Shown here: positions 1 through 7,131 of the stretch, piece after piece | Numbering within the stretch: the first letter of the stretch is position 1 | Layout of the letters: the number at the start of each line of letters is the position of its first letter | Assembly (NCBI GenBank): GCA_018384375.1 | Contig: JAHAYJ010000074.1 | Span: forward strand, 27,469 to 91,468 | Reading direction: 5' to 3' | Origin: Lachnospiraceae bacterium | GTDB lineage: Bacteria > Bacillota > Clostridia > Lachnospirales > Lachnospiraceae | Length of the DNA: 64,000 bases | Made by a program: the position numbers and the translations under genes | Notes under the pieces: generated by a model | Seen by the model: only the letters and a program-made list of their open reading frames with translations | Told to the model about the DNA's origin: nothing | The model's database searches: none

Positions 1-152
1 GAGAGATTGGGAGAAAGCTGTGCATCTTCTGCCTCATAAACTCCGATCACATTCTTCTCCTCCTCAGATTCCCGTTGGCTATCAGCACAGCCAACCAAAA
101 TCATTACCCCCAGTATACAGGCCGTCAATACTTCTACCGTTTTCCCATTCAT
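1..152 (-). CDS. Partial lipoprotein gene (5' end only)
   Basis: The reading frame opens with ATG at 152 and runs off the left edge of the window, giving about 50 residues. It starts MNGKTVEVLTACILG and has a short basic and hydrophobic signal ending in a lipobox (LVGC, Cys22). An acidic, Glu-rich stretch follows, as expected for a secreted lipoprotein attached to the membrane. No clear Shine-Dalgarno sequence precedes the ATG, so the start is less certain than the lipobox. The function cannot be judged from this fragment. Confidence 0.55.
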   Translation of the reverse strand, partial: MNGKTVEVLTACILGVMILVGCADSQRESEEEKNVIGVYEAEDAQLSPNL

Positions 153-235
153 CTGCTTTATTTTTAACCTTGATAATTTTAATATTTCTCGTTTTATAAC
201 CTTATATCATTTAAAGTATACCTTTTGTCACCTTA

Positions 236-257
236 CGCAACACCATTTTATGTTGCG
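236..257. repeat. Inverted repeat, possible operator
   Basis: A perfect 7-base inverted repeat, CGCAACA and TGTTGCG, is separated by 8 bases. It sits about 85 bases upstream of the start of the partial lipoprotein gene. There is no T-run, so it looks more like a protein-binding site than a terminator. That function is inferred. Confidence 0.4.
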
Positions 258-315
258 ATAAATATATCATTATTGCATTATTTGTGAATTTTGTATAATT
301 AGACAAAATGAGCAT

Positions 316-354
316 GTTACAAATATCTATTTTGCACAAATATCGTTTTGTAAC
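316..354. repeat. Inverted repeat with internal direct repeat
   Basis: GTTACAAA at 316-323 is mirrored by TTTGTAAC at 347-354. Inside this span ACAAATATC occurs twice, at 319-327 and 336-344. The 17-base phase of the direct repeat and the symmetric outer arms suggest a binding site, but no regulator can be assigned. Confidence 0.35.
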
Positions 355-421
355 TTTTTTAAGTTTAATAAAGTTATTATAACTTTATTTTAGATTGCAT
401 CTATTTTTGATATTTTCTGCC

Positions 422-456
422 AAAAAAAATCCCCATACAAGAGCTTGTACGGGGAT
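422..456 (-). terminator. Rho-independent terminator of the decarboxylase operon
   Basis: Read on the minus strand, a GC-rich hairpin (ATCCCC...GGGGAT outer stem, one mismatch, 4-base loop at 441-444) is followed directly by a run of eight T. It lies about 40 bases past the stop of the last gene of the five-gene operon. Confidence 0.85.
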
Positions 457-493
457 CCTCTATTTTCTATTTTCTGATATATCGTTCCAAATA

Positions 494-1921
494 TTACACA
501 GGATATGCTGCATTCTTGGTATCAGCCTGGGTCATATCTACCTTTTCCTGCTGTGCCTGACGATACTTGAAGAAGTCTGTTGCCACCTGAGGGAACAATG
601 CATAGGACAGTACATCCTCGTCCTGCTGCTTCCATTCCTTCATTTCTGACTCCAGCTTATCCATCTCGTTCTCAATCAGATCAGCGGGACGGCAGGTAAT
701 TCTCTCTTCACCCGGAATAACCTTGTCAATTACCTCCTGGCTCATAGGCTTCACTGTCTGGCCATATTCACCACGAAGCACTGCCTTGGTTTCCTTGGTT
801 GCCATCTTATATCTTTCACCCATCAGCACATTAAATACAGCCTGTGTACCAACGATCTGTGAAGAAGGTGTAACCAAAGGAGGCTCACCTAAGTCCTTAC
901 GAACCTGAGGGATTTCCTTCAGCACATCATAGTACTTATCCTCTGCATTCTGTTCCTTGAGCTGGCTAACCATATTGGAAAGCATACCGCCGGGAACCTG
1001 ATATAACAGAGTCTTAATATCAACACCCATAACCTTGGGATTCAAAAGTCCGCTTGCAAGGCACTCGTCTCTGTAAGGTCTGAAGTAATCAGCAATTTCA
1101 GCAAGAAGATTCTGATCATAGCCTGTATCGTAGGGAGTTCCCTTGAAGGTTTCAACCATAACCTCAGTTGCAGGCTGTGACGTGCCCATAGCAAAAGGTG
1201 AAATTGCACAGTCGATCACATCTACCCCTGCTTCTACTGCTTTCAGGTAAGTCATGCTGGCAACACCGGATGTATAATGCGTATGTAACTGGATCGGGAG
1301 CTTGGTTGCTTCCTTCATTGCCTTAATCAATTCAGCAGCCTTGTAAGGAACCAGAAGGCCTGCCATATCCTTGATACAGATGGAATCTGCTCCCATCTCC
1401 TCAATCTTCTTAGCCATATCTACCCAGTATTCCAGAGTATAAGCATCACCCAAGGTATAGGAAAGCGCGATCTGTGCATGACCTCTTCCTTCCTGTGCCT
1501 TGATCTTATTGGTTGCATTAACTGCTTCCTGAAGGTTTCTCAAGTCATTCAGGCAGTCGAAGATACGGATAATATCAATACCGTTTGCAATAGACTTCTC
1601 AACAAAGCTGTCTACCACATCATCTGCATAAGGTCTGTAACCTAAAATATTCTGCCCTCTGAACAGCATCTGAAGCTTGGTATTCTTAAATCCATCTCTT
1701 AATTTTCTAAGTCTCTCCCATGGATCTTCCTTTAAGAAACGAAGGGAAGCATCGAATGTTGCACCACCCCAACACTCTACTGCATGATAACCAACTTTAT
1801 CCATTTTATCTACGATTGGAAGCATCATGTCGGTAGGCATTCTCGTTGCGATCAGTGACTGGTGCGCATCACGAAGAACGGTCTCCATAATTCCAACCGG
1901 TTTTTTAACCTGTTCTGCCAT
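494..1921 (-). CDS. oadA: Pyruvate/oxaloacetate carboxyltransferase, decarboxylase alpha subunit
   Basis: This 475-residue carboxyltransferase of the oxaloacetate decarboxylase alpha / pyruvate carboxylase B / transcarboxylase 5S family moves CO2 between a keto acid and carboxybiotin. Visible hallmarks are RDAHQS near residue 18, the metal-binding HTH in HTHYTSG, and the conserved lysine in CIKDMAG, which is carbamylated in the family. The usual alpha-subunit C-terminal biotinyl domain is absent; the separate carrier at 3150-3527 supplies it. It is the last gene of a five-gene operon, 30 bases after oadB. The family is clear. The net direction (oxaloacetate decarboxylation or transcarboxylation) depends on the unusual partner at 4370-5800. 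Confidence 0.9.
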   Translation of the reverse strand: MAEQVKKPVGIMETVLRDAHQSLIATRMPTDMMLPIVDKMDKVGYHAVECWGGATFDASLRFLKEDPWERLRKLRDGFKNTKLQMLFRGQNILGYRPYADDVVDSFVEKSIANGIDIIRIFDCLNDLRNLQEAVNATNKIKAQEGRGHAQIALSYTLGDAYTLEYWVDMAKKIEEMGADSICIKDMAGLLVPYKAAELIKAMKEATKLPIQLHTHYTSGVASMTYLKAVEAGVDVIDCAISPFAMGTSQPATEVMVETFKGTPYDTGYDQNLLAEIADYFRPYRDECLASGLLNPKVMGVDIKTLLYQVPGGMLSNMVSQLKEQNAEDKYYDVLKEIPQVRKDLGEPPLVTPSSQIVGTQAVFNVLMGERYKMATKETKAVLRGEYGQTVKPMSQEVIDKVIPGEERITCRPADLIENEMDKLESEMKEWKQQDEDVLSYALFPQVATDFFKYRQAQQEKVDMTQADTKNAAYPV

Positions 1922-1951
1922 TGTTTAATCCTCCTATATTTATTTAAATGA

Positions 1952-3103
1952 TTAGAATACACCAAATACTGCCATGAAGGTACCGGCTGCTACAGCAGTA
2001 CCGATAACCCCTGCCACATTAGGTCCCATAGCATGCATCAGCAGGAAGTTAGTAGGATCAGCTTCCGCACCAACCTTCTGGGAAACTCTTGCTGCCATAG
2101 GAACCGCGGATACACCGGCAGAACCGATCAACGGATTTACCTTGCCCTTGGTAGCAATACACATCAGCTTGCCGAACAGTACACCCGCTGCAGTACCGAA
2201 CGCGAATGCAATCAGACCCAGAATGACGATTTTGATCGTATCCCAGTTCAAAAATGCCTCTGCGCTGGTAGTTGCTCCTACAGAAGTACCAAGCAGGATA
2301 ACCACGATATACATCAGCGCATTGGAAGCTGTGTCTGTCAGCTGTCTTACCACGCCGGATTCTCTGAACAGATTACCCAGCATCAGCATACCAACAAGGG
2401 GAGCTGTTGTAGGCAGAATCAGACATACCACAATTGTAACAATGATCGGGAAAAGAATCTTCTCAAGCTTGGATACCGGACGAAGCTGACCCATTTTGAT
2501 CTTTCTTTCCTTCTCGGTTGTCAACAGTTTCATAATAGGCGGCTGGATAATCGGCACCAGTGACATATAAGAATATGCCGCTACTGCGATTGGTCCGAGC
2601 AAGGCAGTCTGTCCCAGCTTTCCGGCAAGGAAAATGGAGGTAGGACCGTCTGCACCACCGATGATAGAGATTGCTGCCGCTGCTTTATCATTAAAGCCCA
2701 GTGCAATCGCTCCAAAATATGCTGCAAAAATACCAAACTGTGCTGCAGCACCAAGTAAGAAGCTCTTAGGATTGGCAATCAGAGGTCCAAAGTCCGTCAT
2801 GGCACCAACCCCCATAAAAATCAGGGAAGGTAAAATTGCCCATTCATCTAAGAGATAAAAATAGTACAGTAAGCCGCCAACTCCGTTAGGTGATTCTTTA
2901 ATCGACATCATAATGTCCGGATAAATGTTAACAAGCAGCATACCAAATGCGATAGGTGTCAAAAGCAATGGTTCAAAGCCTTTGGCAATCGCAAGATAGA
3001 GAAATACACAGGCAACAAGGATCATCAGATAATTTCCCCATGTCAGATTGAAGAAAGCAGTCTGATGGATCAGATTGTCCAGTGTAGTTACTATATAATC
3101 CAT
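1952..3103 (-). CDS. oadB: Sodium-translocating decarboxylase beta subunit
   Basis: This 383-residue, very hydrophobic protein has about ten membrane segments. It belongs to the OadB/MmdB/GcdB family, which decarboxylates carboxybiotin and pumps Na+ out of the cell. The [10 protein letters not shown] motif characteristic of the family is present, and the length is normal for it. It sits between the biotin carrier gene and oadA in the operon, with an AGGAGGT-like site just before the ATG. Its presence means the complex can conserve decarboxylation energy as a sodium gradient. Confidence 0.93.
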   Translation of the reverse strand: MDYIVTTLDNLIHQTAFFNLTWGNYLMILVACVFLYLAIAKGFEPLLLTPIAFGMLLVNIYPDIMMSIKESPNGVGGLLYYFYLLDEWAILPSLIFMGVGAMTDFGPLIANPKSFLLGAAAQFGIFAAYFGAIALGFNDKAAAAISIIGGADGPTSIFLAGKLGQTALLGPIAVAAYSYMSLVPIIQPPIMKLLTTEKERKIKMGQLRPVSKLEKILFPIIVTIVVCLILPTTAPLVGMLMLGNLFRESGVVRQLTDTASNALMYIVVILLGTSVGATTSAEAFLNWDTIKIVILGLIAFAFGTAAGVLFGKLMCIATKGKVNPLIGSAGVSAVPMAARVSQKVGAEADPTNFLLMHAMGPNVAGVIGTAVAAGTFMAVFGVF

Positions 3104-3149
3104 TTCTTTTACCTCCTGTTGTTTTAATCAGCACACGCAATACTCAATA

Positions 3150-3527
3150 TTAGTTCAGAGTTGCCAGTAATGCGCCTGCTTCAACAGGATCACCAACAGC
3201 TACATCAATGCTTGCCACAGTACCATCCTGAGGTGCCACAACAGGGATTTCCATCTTCATTGCTTCCAGAATCACTACTGTATCGCCGGCCTTAAGAGCC
3301 TGACCAACACTTGCTTCAACCTTGAATACCTTACCTGCTGCACCGGCTTCTACTCTTACACTGCCTGCTGCGCCGGCTGCTGCCTTAGGTGCTGCTGCCG
3401 GTGCTGCCTTGGGTGCTGCTTTCGGTGCTGCTTTCGGTGCTACCGGTGCAGGTGCTCCGGTGGATGCTCCTTCTTCTACTACTACATCATATACGTTTCC
3501 GTTTACGGTAATTGTATAATTTTTCAT
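3150..3527 (-). CDS. Biotin carboxyl carrier protein (decarboxylase gamma-type)
   Basis: This 125-residue carrier has a short N-terminal strand, a flexible Ala/Pro/Lys linker at about residues 24-55, and a C-terminal biotinyl domain of about 70 residues. The biotin-accepting lysine is Lys91 in EAMKMEIP. It shuttles CO2 between the two carboxyltransferases (494-1921 and 4370-5800) and the membrane subunit OadB. It should be biotinylated by the BirA encoded at 51701-52693. It lies in the middle of the operon. Confidence 0.94.
   Translation of the reverse strand: MKNYTITVNGNVYDVVVEEGASTGAPAPVAPKAAPKAAPKAAPAAAPKAAAGAAGSVRVEAGAAGKVFKVEASVGQALKAGDTVVILEAMKMEIPVVAPQDGTVASIDVAVGDPVEAGALLATLN
3388..3447 (-). 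repeat. 12-base tandem repeat encoding the Ala-Pro linker
   Basis: Imperfect 12-base units of the form GGTGCTGCnnnn (plus-strand reading) recur about five times. They encode the AAPK-type linker of the biotin carrier protein. Copy number may vary between strains without breaking the frame. This is coding repeat, not an independent element. Confidence 0.7.
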
Positions 3528-3568
3528 TACTTAAATCCTCCTGTGATTTTATTCAACTATCTTCTTAA

Positions 3569-4351
3569 TTAGGCTTTCTGCCATTTACTTCCCACACGTC
3601 TGATACTTCTCACAACAAATCCATCTGTAGACGAAGCACCTTCGCTTGCCGCAATTGCTGCGGCAATAACAGCTACCAGTTCAAGATCATCGGTAAGTTC
3701 TTCCTTCTCAATGATCTGTGCAATCGTGTTATCTACTGCTGCACTCTTAGCTTCCTGCTTTGCCGATTTCTTTGAAAACTTAGCCTGAAGCTTAGGAATC
3801 AAACTGAAGCAGCTGATAATTCCACTGATCAGAATCAGAACCACAAATACGGTTCCCATACCAAGAAGCGTATTTAATGCTGCCTTCTCCATCTTTTCAC
3901 CAAAGGAGTAAATAACATTGGTTGTGACACTGACCGGCATACCGTCTTCAAACACAACCTCTATTGTAGCATTCCGTTTGTCACATTTTATCTCAGCCGT
4001 AAGTACACCCTCTTCCGGATACCTCGTACCTTGATATTCCTCAACAACTACGGAATTATTGGTGACCTTAACCACTTCTACATAATTACCCATATCTTCG
4101 GAAGCACTCTTCCAGCTTGCAAAGGCATTTTCAAACACTGTGCCATCCACGCCATTTTGTTCAACCATGGCAATGTAGCTTTCCTCGCCCTGCTGGTTTA
4201 CCACCTGACTGACAACAGTAGCAACGCTTTCCACATAATCCCTTGCTTCCTGATCTGACATCAGATCGTCTGCCTCTTTATTCTGCTGGCCGCATGCTGT
4301 AAGTCCAAGCATACAGGTAATCATACCTAATATTAATAACCATTTTTTCAT
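3569..4351 (-). CDS. OadG-like decarboxylase accessory subunit with lipoprotein N-terminus
   Basis: The protein has 260 residues. It starts with a lipoprotein signal (lipobox LTAC, Cys20), followed by an extracytoplasmic domain of about 130 residues. A membrane segment at about residues 160-185 leads to a charged linker and a C-terminal tail (LVAVIAAAIAASEG...FVVRSIRRVG) that matches the tail of OadG-family subunits. Classic OadG is about 80-100 residues, so the lipid-anchored outer domain is an extension. In the family this subunit anchors and assembles the sodium pump. It lies 18 bases after the carboxyltransferase gene. Confidence 0.78.
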   Translation of the reverse strand: MKKWLLILGMITCMLGLTACGQQNKEADDLMSDQEARDYVESVATVVSQVVNQQGEESYIAMVEQNGVDGTVFENAFASWKSASEDMGNYVEVVKVTNNSVVVEEYQGTRYPEEGVLTAEIKCDKRNATIEVVFEDGMPVSVTTNVIYSFGEKMEKAALNTLLGMGTVFVVLILISGIISCFSLIPKLQAKFSKKSAKQEAKSAAVDNTIAQIIEKEELTDDLELVAVIAAAIAASEGASSTDGFVVRSIRRVGSKWQKA

Positions 4352-4369
4352 ATTAAGTAATTATCCTTT

Positions 4370-5800
4370 CTAGACTGTACCATGTTTCTTTGCAGGACGG
4401 TCTTCCCTCTTTGTGAACAGCATCTCAAATGCACCGATCACATACTTTCTGGTAGCTGCAGGTTCGATGATCTGATCAACATATCCTCTCTTTGCTGCAC
4501 CAGATGCACTTGTCTGCAGTGCTGCATACTCTTTTGCACAGGCATCGATCGCATCTGCGCCCTGACCATCACAGATGATCTTAGCTGCAAGTTTTGCATC
4601 CATTGTACCGATCTGCGCATCAGGCCATGCCATCGTAATATCTGCTCCGATTGCCTTAGAATTCATTGCAACATAAGCGCTTCCGAATGCCTGACCGATA
4701 ATTACGTTCACTTTAGGAACGGTTGCATTTGCAAATGCATATGTAAGCTTAGCTGCCGCCTTGGCGATCTTCTTCTCTGCACACTTGTCAGCCTTAAAGC
4801 CCTTGACATTCGTCAGTGTCAGAACAGGGATATTGAATGCATCACAGAAATTTACGAAATCTGCTGCTTTATCGCAGCCTGCAGGAGTCAGAACAGTATC
4901 AAATTTATCTGTTACATTTCCGTCCTCTCCGTATACCTCACTGCGGTTTGCAACAGCACCCACGGTTACACCATTTAATTTGATCAGTGCCGTTACCATT
5001 TCCTTGGCAAAATTTCCCTTCACTTCAAAGACAGCACCATCATCGGCAATCTGGGATAATGCAATAGAAGTATCTCCAACGCAACCGGCGATTTCTGCAC
5101 ATGCACGGTTCAGGTCGTCTGTGCACTCTTCAAATGACATGTCATCTTCATTATTAGCCGGAAGCAGACATACCAGTTCTCTGATCTTTGCAAGAATGGA
5201 AGCCTCATCTGCAACCACATCAACGATTCCTGCCTCTTCGCTCTGAAAAGCAGCTGCTGAAGTGTCACATTTGCTGATCTCATTTCCATCTAATGCATTG
5301 GGAGCATTCACAAACAGCTTTGCTTTCTTTTCTTCCATAAAAGTAAAGTCTGTCAAAGTAGGGATCAATGCAAGACCGCCGCCGCAGGAACCAAAGATTG
5401 CTGTAATCTGTGGAATGATACCTGAGCTGATCACCTGCTTTTTGTAGATCTCACCGAAGCCGTTCAGTGCGTCTGTTGCTTCCTGTAATCTAAGTCCGGC
5501 AGACTCGATCAGTCCAATCACGGGTGCCCCTGTTTTCAGTGCCAGATCATAGAGGTTTGCAATTTTCTTTGCATGCATTTCACCGACACTGCCGTTTAAT
5601 ACGGAAGCGTCCTGGCTGTATACATACACAAGGTTGCCACCAATCACTCCGTAACCGGTGATAACACCGTCAGAAGGAGTTTCTGTCTGTTTCAGATTGA
5701 AATCAGTGCTTCTTGCTGTGATCTGCGCACCAATCTCAACGAAACTGTTTTCATCGAGTAAAGCGGTAATTCTTTGACTCGCTTGTGAAGTAGTACTCAT
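4370..5800 (-). CDS. mmdA: Acyl-CoA carboxyltransferase, MmdA/PccB-like
   Basis: This 476-residue protein of the acetyl-CoA/propionyl-CoA carboxyltransferase family has two crotonase-like halves. The first oxyanion-hole region reads GSCGGGLALIPTLTDFTFM and the second GQAFGSAYVAMNS. It is shorter and more divergent than methylmalonyl-CoA decarboxylase alpha: the PGRFMPG-like segment of PccB/MmdA is not recognisable. The acyl-CoA substrate is therefore open (methylmalonyl-, malonyl-, glutaconyl-CoA or another). It is the first gene of the operon, behind GGAGGGCT and a promoter-like -10 at 5885-5890. Confidence 0.75.
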   Translation of the reverse strand: MSTTSQASQRITALLDENSFVEIGAQITARSTDFNLKQTETPSDGVITGYGVIGGNLVYVYSQDASVLNGSVGEMHAKKIANLYDLALKTGAPVIGLIESAGLRLQEATDALNGFGEIYKKQVISSGIIPQITAIFGSCGGGLALIPTLTDFTFMEEKKAKLFVNAPNALDGNEISKCDTSAAAFQSEEAGIVDVVADEASILAKIRELVCLLPANNEDDMSFEECTDDLNRACAEIAGCVGDTSIALSQIADDGAVFEVKGNFAKEMVTALIKLNGVTVGAVANRSEVYGEDGNVTDKFDTVLTPAGCDKAADFVNFCDAFNIPVLTLTNVKGFKADKCAEKKIAKAAAKLTYAFANATVPKVNVIIGQAFGSAYVAMNSKAIGADITMAWPDAQIGTMDAKLAAKIICDGQGADAIDACAKEYAALQTSASGAAKRGYVDQIIEPAATRKYVIGAFEMLFTKREDRPAKKHGTV

Positions 5801-5884
5801 GTTTTTCAGCCCTCCATTTTTATATTAAAAAAATAATAACTTGATTCACGGGGACAGACTTATCCCCATAATTTCACCTCTAGA

Positions 5885-5908
5885 AGTATAACATAAATGT
5901 TTGCAAAC
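5885..5908 (-). promoter_or_regulatory. Probable promoter region of the decarboxylase operon with palindrome
   Basis: A TATACT -10 (minus-strand reading of 5885-5890) lies upstream of mmdA. The perfect palindrome GTTTGCAAAC (5899-5908) occupies the -35/-10 spacer. No good -35 is visible at 17 bases, which would fit an activated or repressed promoter. The palindrome resembles sites of the LacI/CcpA group, but that is only a resemblance. Confidence 0.4.
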
Positions 5909-5982
5909 GCATAGAGATAAATTTTTGTTTTTTACAAAATTTTTACGAATAAACCGTTATCAGTCATTTCGCAATCGCTATA

Positions 5983-7023
5983 TCATTCTGTTTCAGCGGA
6001 CGGCAGGCTTTCAAAATAGAAATTTTCGTCCATCCTATCCCTTAGCGTCCCCTGCCCCAGATTATACAGAAGCAGCAATTTTGTATAGGCGGCCTCTAAA
6101 GATATATTCTTCATGGGAATGATCCCCCTCTCCATCATCTTCTCTGTGGTTGCATAAAATCTGCCTTCCGTACATTTATAGGAAGCCGTATAGACAGGAA
6201 TTCCCTGTTCCGTACAGAAATCTAAAAATTTGAGAAAAGAATAGTTCTCCTCCACCGTGCATGCAGTTGCTGAATGATATAGATAATGAAGGATTGCTGC
6301 CGGCTTCTCCTGAAGGCTGATAAAGCGATAATCCAATCCCGGATAGGGACGGATCAGCATAATCTTATTGGAGAAGGACGGACTTTCCCACGGAAGCAGA
6401 CTACCTGCCTGATGGAGCTTGGCGATCGTTGGATTTCTCTTGTCTCTGTAAAGAATCAGCTGTCCCTTCTCCATCTTTCCAAACGGTATTCCTCCAAAGC
6501 CTCTGAACTGATCCTCGTAGGCATCTGCCTCTGTCAGACGAGTAGCTACGTAAACAGGCATTTCCCCGGTATTGCTCTGGTATACCGCGAACACGCCCTC
6601 CACCATGCCGCATCGAATCAATTCCACTGCGCTTCTGAAATTTACAAGTCCGTTACTTCTTGCATCTTCAAGCGGATAGTTGGCTGCTGTCAGCACTACA
6701 GGCACCGGCACATGGCCCAGATACATTCCAAGAAGTGCCGCAGTATAGGACAAAGTATCGGATCCATGGGCAATGATCACCCCCTGATAATTCTCATAGG
6801 GAATTTCCTTCATACAACTGCAGAGCCTGCCTAATATCCCCGGTGTCATATTTTCACTGAGCACAGAAACCGGCTGCTTTACCTCAAATTCCTCTTCCCG
6901 TCCATACTTCTTCTGATAGAGAGAAAGCAATTGACCGGCAGATTTTTCCGTCACATTCATGCTTTTTCCCTGAACAGTACTTCCAATCGTTCCGCCCGTC
7001 AGTAGCACTAAAATCTTTTTCAT
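5983..7023 (-). CDS. ansA: L-asparaginase (type I-like)
   Basis: This 346-residue asparaginase/glutaminase-family amidohydrolase makes aspartate and ammonia from asparagine. The N-terminal LLTGGTIGST carries the nucleophilic Thr12, and the second active-site motif is AHGSDTLSYTAALL. There is no signal peptide, which points to a cytoplasmic enzyme. The frame is open to 7068, but AAAAAGGG lies 8 bases before the ATG at 7023, and that start gives the canonical N-terminus. It is divergent from the carboxypeptidase gene at 7132, with two palindromes between or near the starts. Confidence 0.88.
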   Translation of the reverse strand: MKKILVLLTGGTIGSTVQGKSMNVTEKSAGQLLSLYQKKYGREEEFEVKQPVSVLSENMTPGILGRLCSCMKEIPYENYQGVIIAHGSDTLSYTAALLGMYLGHVPVPVVLTAANYPLEDARSNGLVNFRSAVELIRCGMVEGVFAVYQSNTGEMPVYVATRLTEADAYEDQFRGFGGIPFGKMEKGQLILYRDKRNPTIAKLHQAGSLLPWESPSFSNKIMLIRPYPGLDYRFISLQEKPAAILHYLYHSATACTVEENYSFLKFLDFCTEQGIPVYTASYKCTEGRFYATTEKMMERGIIPMKNISLEAAYTKLLLLYNLGQGTLRDRMDENFYFESLPSAETE

Positions 7024-7054
7024 TCTCATCACCCTTTTTCCTCTGCCAGTGGCA

Positions 7055-7097
7055 GAATAGTTATTCATCGTCCTGAACCTTCGCTGAATAGTTATTC
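7055..7097. promoter_or_regulatory. Two copies of a 12-base palindromic element
   Basis: GAATAGTTATTC (GAATA-N2-TATTC) occurs at 7055-7066 and again at 7086-7097, 31 bases apart or three helical turns. Both lie between divergent ansA and the carboxypeptidase gene, and the second is just upstream of a TATAAT at 7111-7116. This spacing suits a regulator bound on one DNA face. The regulator is unknown. Confidence 0.55.
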
Positions 7098-7131
7098 TGT
7101 TCCGTACATATATAATAGGAAAAGGAAACTA

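Larger units (their letters stand above)
153..493. other. AT-rich intergenic region with inverted repeats
   Basis: This is the only stretch over 300 bases without a gene. It is very AT-rich and contains no convincing ORF. It holds the terminator of the decarboxylase operon (422-456) and, nearer the partial lipoprotein gene, two inverted repeats: CGCAACA/TGTTGCG at 236-257 and GTTACAAA/TTTGTAAC at 316-354. These could be regulatory sites for the lipoprotein gene, which reads leftward from 152. I could not place a convincing -35/-10 pair. Confidence 0.5.

Noticed and set aside
3388..3447. CRISPR-like or satellite repeat
   Set aside because: The 12-base periodicity is in frame and encodes the Ala-Pro linker of the biotin carrier.
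5850..5867. Small hairpin GGGGA...TCCCC in the leader of mmdA as a riboswitch or attenuator
   Set aside because: The stem is only five base pairs, without a T-run or a recognisable aptamer, so it cannot be supported.
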